A stretch of 64,000 nt of DNA from Polaromonas sp. JS666 (GTDB taxonomy: Bacteria; Pseudomonadota; Gammaproteobacteria; Burkholderiales; Burkholderiaceae_C), in the NCBI RefSeq assembly GCF_000013865.1, contig NC_007948.1, positions 5,013,001 to 5,077,000 of the forward strand, given 5' to 3'. Positions 58,758 to 64,000 of this stretch are shown piece after piece; the stretch's first letter is position 1; each line of letters starts with the position of its first letter. Below the pieces are notes generated by a model. The model did no database searches. It saw nothing but the letters and a program-made list of their open reading frames with translations, and had not been told where the DNA came from. Both the position numbers and the translations under genes were made by a program.

Positions 58758-59965
58758 GCCGTGATCTCCCAGGACAGGCGTTCTGCGGCAGCGTCCATGG
58801 CCAGGGCCAGCGTGCCGGCGTCAGGGCCGGCGCCGCGCAGCACGCCCAGGTAGTCCTTGTTCGAGTGGGTCAGCGCGATCGCGTCGCCGACCGCGCGCAG
58901 CGGCTGGTAGGTCAGGCGCAACGCGTCGCCGCGCTCGGTGAAGGCCGCCGGCGCCCGGGCCACCGTCCCCGCTTCGCAGGCCACGAAATAGCGGATGTGC
59001 GCGGCACGATCGGCCAGCTGCAGCGCAGGCAGCGGCTGACCCAGATAAAGGCGCAGCACCGTTTCGAACAGCGCCATGTCCAGCGCGTCCTGCAGCAGGA
59101 ACTCGCGGTAGTCACCGATGTTGCGGTAGTTGATCTCGATCAGGCGCGGCCCCTTAGCGCTCATCACGAACTCGGTGTGGCAGGCACCGAAGCCGATGCC
59201 GAAGGCGCGCACGATCTCGAGCACCCGGGCCGCCTCGCCCCGCGGCGGGCCGGGCATCCACACGGCTTCGTGCTCGATGAAGTGCGGCGGCGGCGACAGC
59301 CGCACCTGGAAGCCGCCCAGCACCACCAGCGACTTGCCGTCGCCCAGAGTCTCCAGCGTGTGGAGCGGACCGTCGATGTACTCCTCGATCAGCATCGGCC
59401 GGCCCGGATGATCGGCCCACACGGCCGCGCACTGTGACTGCAGTTCGGCGCGATCACGGGCGAGGCTGACCTGCAGGCTGGCCACGCCCTCGCGCGGCTT
59501 GACCACCGCCGGGAACGGCACCTCGGGCAGCGCCGACAGCATGGCCGGGTCGCAGACCGTCGCGTGCCACAGCGTGTCGATACCCAAGGCCTGCAGGTGG
59601 ACACGCATTTGCGCCTTGTTCTTGGCGCGGTAGGTGGTGTGCCAGTCCTTGCGCGGCAGGCCGAAATAATCGGCCGCCACCGAGGTGCTGGTCTGCAGAT
59701 GGTCGCTGTTCGAAAAAATCGCGGCCGGACGAACCGCGCGCTGGGTCAGCGCATCGATCACCGCCAGCGGGTTGAACACATCGCAGGACAGGATTTCGTC
59801 GGGATAGGCCGGCAGCCCGCTCCTGGCGAAATGCGCGCGATGCGCATCGGCACAGTCGGTCAGCAAGGTCACCGACAGGCCGAGCGACCTGGCCGCCGGC
59901 AAGAAGCCCTCGTTCACCGAATCGGTGGGCACATGGGCCAGCACAATCATATTTTGCACAGTCAA
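58754..59965 (-). CDS. ATP-grasp ligase of the siderophore locus
   Basis: 403 residues. An N-terminal Rossmann-like part is 'MIVLAHVPTDSVNEGFLPAARSLGLSVTLLTDCAD' and 'AIFSNSDHLQTSTSVAADYFGLP'. The ATP-grasp core follows: 'TYRAKNKAQMRVHLQALGID', 'FPAVVKPREGVASLQVSLARDRAEL', 'RPMLIEEYIDGPLHTLETLGD', and the Mg-binding 'GPRLIEINYRNIGDYREFLLQDALD'. It should form a carboxylate-amine bond. No ATP-grasp gene occurs in the S. aureus sbn set, so it may replace a third NIS synthetase or attach another amino acid. Start may be 59965 or 59950. Confidence 0.87.
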   Translation of the reverse strand: MTVQNMIVLAHVPTDSVNEGFLPAARSLGLSVTLLTDCADAHRAHFARSGLPAYPDEILSCDVFNPLAVIDALTQRAVRPAAIFSNSDHLQTSTSVAADYFGLPRKDWHTTYRAKNKAQMRVHLQALGIDTLWHATVCDPAMLSALPEVPFPAVVKPREGVASLQVSLARDRAELQSQCAAVWADHPGRPMLIEEYIDGPLHTLETLGDGKSLVVLGGFQVRLSPPPHFIEHEAVWMPGPPRGEAARVLEIVRAFGIGFGACHTEFVMSAKGPRLIEINYRNIGDYREFLLQDALDMALFETVLRLYLGQPLPALQLADRAAHIRYFVACEAGTVARAPAAFTERGDALRLTYQPLRAVGDAIALTHSNKDYLGVLRGAGPDAGTLALAMDAAAERLSWEITA

Positions 59966-59983
59966 CCTTTGTCTTGTGTGTAT

Positions 59984-62074
59984 TTACAGATCCATCTGCA
60001 GGCTCGCCAGAACCGCTCGGCCCGGTTGCGGCATGCGACCCTGGCTGTAGTCCACCCCCCGGAAGTAGTAGTCACGGTTGAACAGGTTGTTGAGCGCAAG
60101 ACCGGCCTTCATGCGCGTGCCGTTCCACTTGAAGGCATAGCCGACTTGCGCATTCCACAGCCAGTAGGACGGGATTCGACCCACCGAGCCGCTCGCGTTC
60201 TCGGCGACCGTGTTGGCGCCGTCACTGAACATCCCGCTCTGGTAATGCCCGTTCAGGTTCCAGGTCCAGCCCTGGCTTCGGTAAGTGGTGTCCAGTGCCA
60301 GCTGGTGGCGCGGCGCGTAGGGCAGCTCATTGCCCTTGAACGAACCGGACTGCTGCTCGGTGTCCACCTGCGTGTAGGCGGTCTTGAACTCGAGCCCACG
60401 AACCGCCTGGGGTCGCCACTTCATCTCAAGTTCCGCACCCTGGTGACGCGCCTGGCCGAGGTTGCGGAATCCGACGGTGGCGTTGACGAATTCCAGCTTG
60501 TTGTCGAACTGGAAGCGAAACCCCGTCAGCGCCAGATCCAGCTCGGGCGTCGCGGCCCAGCGTGCGCCGGCTTCAAGGTTTTTCGCACGCTCTGCCGCCA
60601 GGTCGCCACCGTAGGTGATTTGGGTGAACTGGACCGGTCGCAGGGACTTGTGGGCATTGGCAAACAAAAACACATCGTTGCTCGCCTGATAGCCCACATC
60701 GAGGCCCGGCAGCCAGTCCTTGGTCGTGTCACGCGTCTGCGCGCCAGTGGCGTTGTTGCGGTAGGAAAGCCTGACGTCCTCGTGACGCACACCCGGGGTG
60801 ATCTTCAGCTTGCCGTTCAGCAACGAAAAGGTGTCGCTGACGTAGGTCGCGTAAGCGTCGTTTTCGAAGCGCCAGTCGCGGGTGACGGAGTAGGCGCCGC
60901 TGACCAGCGTGGTGCTGTCAACCTTGTAGTCCACCTCCTCGCGCATGTAGCGCATGCCAAGCATGATTTTTTGCTTGACCGGCCCATTGACGTCGAAGCT
61001 TAGCCTGGGCTCGGTGCCGTACACCCAGAATTCCCGCGGCGATGACTGCCGCTGGGTGGATGCCGTGTCGGCGTTGCTCGCATTGCCGAAGGCGAAGGTG
61101 CGCAGGCTGCGATGGCCGAAATTGTTCCAGCTGAGTTCGGTGCCATCGCCGAATTGATGCGTGTAAGTCGCGTAGGCGCGCGTGGTCTCACCATCGAAAC
61201 GGTCCTGCGGGCGAGTCGATTGCGTGCGATCCTGGGCATAGGCTCGCGGGGTGAGCGCGCCGGGCAGTTCGTTACGGGTCGTGTACCGCTGCAGTCCCGC
61301 CTTGATCTCTGTCGCATCGCTCGCAAACCAGTCGGCATCGAGCATCAGGTTGCGGGTTGAGGTGTCGGAATGTGCGCGCTCGCCCTGCCCGTCGATCACA
61401 TTCGCCTGCACCTGCAGCCCCAAACGGTCGCTGACGAAGCCGCCGGCCCTCGCGTAGCTGTCGCTCAATATCCGGCCGTTTTTGGCAATGGACAGCGTCT
61501 CCTTGAGCGTGAACGAGGGCTTCACCGGAATACGCTTGGTCACAAAGTTGATCACCCCGCCGACGTTGTTGGGGCCGTAGTGCACCGCCACGCCTCCACG
61601 CGCCACATCCACCGCCTCGACAGCATTGAGCGTGAGGGGGAACAGCGAGGCGCCGGTTTGGCCGTAGGGTGCGAGCGTCATCGGGATGCCGTCCTGCAAC
61701 AACAGCACCTGTTCGCTGCGCAGCGGATTGAGGCCGCGCAAGCCGATGTTCGGCAATACACCCGTACCACTCTCGTCGAGGACGGTCACACCGGGCACTT
61801 GCCGCAGGGTTTCGTCCAGGGTGCGTGCACCGGTGTTTGCCAGGTCACCTTCGCTGATGACGGAGCGGGCGCCGGGGTGCTTCTTCGCGGCACTGGAATC
61901 TGGCGCCCCCAGCCAGTCAGTGGTGACATGCACCGTTGGTAGCGTCACTGCTGGCGAAGTTTCCTTCGCCGTTTCAGTTTCAGTCAGCTCGGCAGCCCCG
62001 GCATGCGCCCCGATGAAACCGAGCATCAAGTGGATGGCGACCACTACGGGATGGCGGGCAAAGTTACTACGCAT
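59984..62074 (-). CDS. TonB-dependent siderophore receptor
   Basis: 696 residues with a signal peptide (MRSNFARHPVVVAIHLMLGFIGAHAGAAE) and a TonB-box-like 'TLPTVHVTTDW'. The plug domain has 'GARSVISEGDLANTGARTLDETLRQVPGVTVLDESGTGVLPNIGLRGLNPLRSEQVLLLQDGIPMTLAPYG' and 'VHYGPNNVGGVINFVTKRIP'. A 22-strand barrel follows, ending 'GYAFKWNGTRMKAGLALNNLFNRDYYFRGVDYSQGRMPQPGRAVLASLQMDL', with the usual aromatic-free final strand. There is no N-terminal signalling domain, so unlike FecA it does not drive a sigma factor. A Fur-like box lies 92 bases upstream. It heads the minus-strand siderophore transcript. Confidence 0.93.
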   Translation of the reverse strand: MRSNFARHPVVVAIHLMLGFIGAHAGAAELTETETAKETSPAVTLPTVHVTTDWLGAPDSSAAKKHPGARSVISEGDLANTGARTLDETLRQVPGVTVLDESGTGVLPNIGLRGLNPLRSEQVLLLQDGIPMTLAPYGQTGASLFPLTLNAVEAVDVARGGVAVHYGPNNVGGVINFVTKRIPVKPSFTLKETLSIAKNGRILSDSYARAGGFVSDRLGLQVQANVIDGQGERAHSDTSTRNLMLDADWFASDATEIKAGLQRYTTRNELPGALTPRAYAQDRTQSTRPQDRFDGETTRAYATYTHQFGDGTELSWNNFGHRSLRTFAFGNASNADTASTQRQSSPREFWVYGTEPRLSFDVNGPVKQKIMLGMRYMREEVDYKVDSTTLVSGAYSVTRDWRFENDAYATYVSDTFSLLNGKLKITPGVRHEDVRLSYRNNATGAQTRDTTKDWLPGLDVGYQASNDVFLFANAHKSLRPVQFTQITYGGDLAAERAKNLEAGARWAATPELDLALTGFRFQFDNKLEFVNATVGFRNLGQARHQGAELEMKWRPQAVRGLEFKTAYTQVDTEQQSGSFKGNELPYAPRHQLALDTTYRSQGWTWNLNGHYQSGMFSDGANTVAENASGSVGRIPSYWLWNAQVGYAFKWNGTRMKAGLALNNLFNRDYYFRGVDYSQGRMPQPGRAVLASLQMDL

Positions 62075-62165
62075 TTTTCTCCAGGTATCGGTTGTTTTGA
62101 AAGATTTCTGCCACCAGTCAGGTCTACCCCTCCAGACAAGCGCATGGTGTACTTTACGACTGCAA

Positions 62166-62182
62166 ATAAGAATGATTCGTAT
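62166..62182 (-). promoter_or_regulatory. Fur box upstream of the TonB receptor gene
   Basis: ATAAGAAT-G-ATTCGTAT is a 17-base palindrome with one mismatch and matches the A/T-rich Fur pattern (GATAATGATAATCATTATC-like). It sits about 92 bases before the receptor start in an A/T-rich patch, as expected for iron repression of the whole siderophore locus. Confidence 0.75.
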
Positions 62183-62358
62183 TAATGAATGATAGCATGT
62201 CCTTTTTTCCGAAGGACACTCAACTCAAGAAGAGTTGGCGCACGCATGGCGCATGCTTGCCGATCAGGCTTGACGGCTTGACGGCTTGATCAGAAAATCA
62301 CGGCTGCGCAGGGCCGACCACACCGCATCGGTGGTGCGTTGGCGAACGCAAGTCGTCG

Positions 62359-62538
62359 CTACTTTTTATTTGAATGAGAACCGGGACGCACTGGCGTTGT
62401 CGATGCGACGAGGCAAGGCGCAAACCGCCCCTGGTTTTCGTTGACGTCCAGCGCGCCGCCCATGAACGGAAATGCGCGTTGCGGGCAGGCTTCGCGTTCG
62501 CAGCCCTTGCAGCCCATACCGATGGGCGTGGGCGCGGC
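62359..62538 (-). pseudogene. C-terminal fragment of a ScfR/RamB-type XRE regulator
   Basis: Open for about 59 codons on the minus strand with no start, reading TPIGMGCKGCEREACPQRAF, then PFMGGALDVNENQGRFAPCL and a stop. The 'GCKxCEREACPQRAFP...LDVNEN' cysteine motif is the end of short-chain fatty-acyl regulator proteins (HTH_3 plus DUF2083). The N-terminal 400 or so residues are missing, cut at the DoxX gene. It is a relic of a gene lost by rearrangement. The rest of the 62075-62358 gap holds only the siderophore promoter. Confidence 0.65.
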
Positions 62539-62551
62539 TCATCTGTGCGGG

Positions 62552-63016
62552 CTACCTCATCCAGCGCTGCCGCAGCAGGTGGTCGAGGGACCAGGCGCCG
62601 GCCCCCCGGCACAGCAGCACCAGCAGCATCGCGGCCCACTGGATATGCGTGGGCCACGCTTGCGGGTAGACGAATATCTCAATGACCGTCGTCATGCCGA
62701 GCAGCACCAGCGCCACGGGCCTTGTTGCCAATCCGAGCAGCAGCAGCACCGGCGCGGTCAACTCGATCGACACGGCCATGTAGGCGGCGACTTCCGGAGG
62801 CAGAAACGGGACCTTGTACTCCTCGCGGAACAACTCTATCGCGGTGTTCCAGTTCGCCAGCTTGGTCATGGCGGAATTCCAGAACACCGTGGCAACGGCG
62901 ATCCGTAGCGGGACGGCGAGGAGCGCGTAGGGCACGCGGTCCAGCCACCGGACAAGACGCACCAGCAGCTTGTCATTTGCCGCCAGCGGCGTAACGGATT
63001 GAGGCGAGCGTGTCAT
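62552..63016 (-). CDS. DoxX family protein of the bufferin-type operon
   Basis: 154 residues, four helices: 'VPYALLAVPLRIAVATVFWNSAMTKLANWNTAIELFREEYKVPFLPPEVAAYMAVSIELTAPVLLLLGLATRPVALVLLGMTTVIEIFVYP'. This form with 'FWNSAMTKLANW' and 'EEYKVPFLPP' is the DoxX type found with DUF692 and DUF2063 genes. It follows the BufC-like gene by 18 bases on the same strand. Its role in the operon, possibly respiratory-chain or redox related, is not known. Confidence 0.9.
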   Translation of the reverse strand: MTRSPQSVTPLAANDKLLVRLVRWLDRVPYALLAVPLRIAVATVFWNSAMTKLANWNTAIELFREEYKVPFLPPEVAAYMAVSIELTAPVLLLLGLATRPVALVLLGMTTVIEIFVYPQAWPTHIQWAAMLLVLLCRGAGAWSLDHLLRQRWMR

Positions 63017-63034
63017 GTGCGAATCCTCCGCAGG

Positions 63035-63841
63035 TTAAAGTGCCAGCGACTCGTGGGCCAAACTGAAGTTCGTGAAGCATCCGCGCGCAAGATGCGCAGC
63101 GAGCAAGGCGTGCGGCTCGGCGCAAGATACCGCCGCCAGCGCCGCGCCCAACAACTGCCCGGAAAACAGCGCTGCGGCAACGCGCCATTCGGGCTCGCTC
63201 AGGCGCACCGCACGGACATCGCCGTGCGTTCGCTGAACCAGCAGCCAGACCGGGCCGTCTGCGAGGTCGATCGCCGCCATGGCGTCCTCATCACGCTCCA
63301 GGACCGCGTGCCAGATGGTGTCGGCCGGGAACCCGCAGCGCAGCAATTGCGCCGCCGGATGCGGCTCGAAGCGCAGGTCTTCCAGCTCGGCTTCGCCCAA
63401 GGTCGCCAGGCGCGCGATCTCCAGCGGTTCGGCGTCAGCCGCGTGCAGGACGAGGTTGACTTTCCATTCGAGCCGGGCCAGGTCCGGCAGATAAGGCACC
63501 GACGCCGCCTGCGCAAGTTGCGCCAGAAATTGCGGGAAGTCCGCGCCATACGCATCCAGCCAGGCACTGCGTGGCGGGGCCTCAGCCGCGAACAGGCGCG
63601 CCGCTCCCTCGAAGAACTCCGGCCCGACCACATGCTGCACGGCCGGAAATGCCAGCTGGAGCGCTGTCACGAGCACGCCGGCCGACGTGTTGCGGTAAAT
63701 GCCGAGCCGCTCGCCCGCGCCCAATCCTTCGTTGACGACAAAGGCGGACGCAGCCCCGTCCACGCCGCTTTGCAGGCTTTGGCGAATCGCGTGCTGAAGT
63801 TCAATCAGCGTTGGCATCAGCGTTGGCGTATGCGACTTCAT
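63035..63841 (-). CDS. BufC/HvfC-like DNA-binding-domain (DUF2063) protein
   Basis: 268 residues. The DUF2063 N-terminal domain is '[15 protein letters not shown]' followed by '[66 protein letters not shown]', then a second helical domain with '[24 protein letters not shown]'. It is the partner protein of DUF692 enzymes in bufferin (copper-buffering RiPP) operons, thought to deliver the precursor. GAGGAA precedes the ATG at 63841, which overlaps the BufB gene by 41 bases; a start at 63817 lacks such a site. Confidence 0.87.
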   Translation of the reverse strand: MKSHTPTLMPTLIELQHAIRQSLQSGVDGAASAFVVNEGLGAGERLGIYRNTSAGVLVTALQLAFPAVQHVVGPEFFEGAARLFAAEAPPRSAWLDAYGADFPQFLAQLAQAASVPYLPDLARLEWKVNLVLHAADAEPLEIARLATLGEAELEDLRFEPHPAAQLLRCGFPADTIWHAVLERDEDAMAAIDLADGPVWLLVQRTHGDVRAVRLSEPEWRVAAALFSGQLLGAALAAVSCAEPHALLAAHLARGCFTNFSLAHESLAL

Positions 63842-64000
63842 TGGCGTGTTCCTCGAGAATGGCCTCGGCGATGGCGGCTTCCTCCATCAGGACTTCCAGC
63901 GCTGGCACGTTGCTATCCCATTCGATCAGTGTCGGAACCGGCCCGAAGCGCTCGAGTGCCTCGCGGTAGAGCGCCCAGACCGGCGGCGCGACGCGCGAGC
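63801..64000 (-). CDS. BufB/HvfB-like DUF692 family protein, C-terminal part
   Basis: The minus-strand frame enters from the right edge of the window and stops at 63801-63803. The visible end reads '[20 protein letters not shown]' and '[19 protein letters not shown]', the standard C-terminus of DUF692 multinuclear iron enzymes that modify cysteines in RiPP precursors (MbnB relatives). The precursor gene should lie further upstream, outside the window. A low-complexity ANADANAD tail overlaps the start of bufC. Confidence 0.85.
   Translation of the reverse strand, partial: SRVAPPVWALYREALERFGPVPTLIEWDSNVPALEVLMEEAAIAEAILEEHANEVAYANADANAD

Noticed and set aside
51944..62074. Naming the siderophore product staphyloferrin B outright
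   Set aside because: Two IucA/IucC genes, an ATP-grasp ligase and no sbnA/sbnB homologues in the window do not allow a firm product assignment.
62362..62385. Fur-like A/T-rich motif (TTTGAATGAGAAC) near 62370
   Set aside because: It lies in the 3' end of the regulator fragment, is not symmetrical, and faces no start codon at a sensible distance.

Overview
The window is high-GC, gene-dense DNA that reads as a betaproteobacterial chromosome, most likely Comamonadaceae (Polaromonas/Variovorax/Rhodoferax type). This rests on the gene families present (3-hydroxybutyrate oligomer hydrolase, TRAP transporters, DTW protein, IorA/IorB with a DUF6537 tail, MipA, DUF1439) and on many short intergenic repeats of the kind I associate with that family. 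The taxonomic call is inference. No rRNA or CRISPR array was seen and I recognised no tRNA.

Layout. 1-4.0 kb: a nitric-oxide stress locus (DUF2249, NsrR-type Rrf2 regulator, MIP18-type protein, a polytopic membrane protein, NnrS, then SirB2), cut by a 166-bp miniature inverted-repeat element. 4.1-5.7 kb: a truncated ubiU remnant with an FNR-like box, hemolysin III, and a YbaK-type deacylase. 5.7-9.0 kb (minus): 3HB-oligomer hydrolase and a LysR regulator. 9.3-16.0 kb: an indolepyruvate oxidoreductase pair (iorA, iorB) followed by a complete TRAP transporter. 16.1-18.6 kb: a second YbaK paralogue, DUF6494, class I aldolase, and a single-domain response regulator.

19.2-24.8 kb is the most interesting part: seven tightly packed same-strand genes, visibly richer in A/T than their surroundings. 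They encode a TIR-like protein, a tandem-TIR protein, a stand-alone SLOG protein, a second TIR-like protein, an Nmad2 protein, a MazG/MazG_C protein and a uracil-DNA-glycosylase-like protein. It looks like a nucleotide-signalling plus nucleotide-surveillance conflict (antiphage) island with no recognisable classical effector.

24.9-33.2 kb: housekeeping and orphan genes (DTW, zinc ribbon, secreted small proteins, DUF1439, racemase, MipA, D-amino-acid-oxidase-like, Fic) separated by many repeats. 33.5-47.7 kb: stress and detoxification genes with local regulators (LysR/pirin, a PIN toxin-antitoxin pair, DoxX, SDRs with LysR, TetR with VOC proteins, GST, DUF1579, a second pirin, DM13). 47.7-62.2 kb (minus): an IS21 transposase remnant, then a Fur-box-headed NRPS-independent siderophore locus. 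It holds a TonB receptor, an ATP-grasp ligase, two IucA/IucC synthetases, an MFS exporter, a PLP decarboxylase, an SbnG-like aldolase and a FecBCDE-type ABC importer. A second copy of the 166-bp element lies between biosynthesis and import genes. 62.3-64.0 kb (minus): a ScfR-type regulator fragment, then DoxX, BufC and the end of BufB, that is, a bufferin-type metal-stress RiPP operon running off the window.
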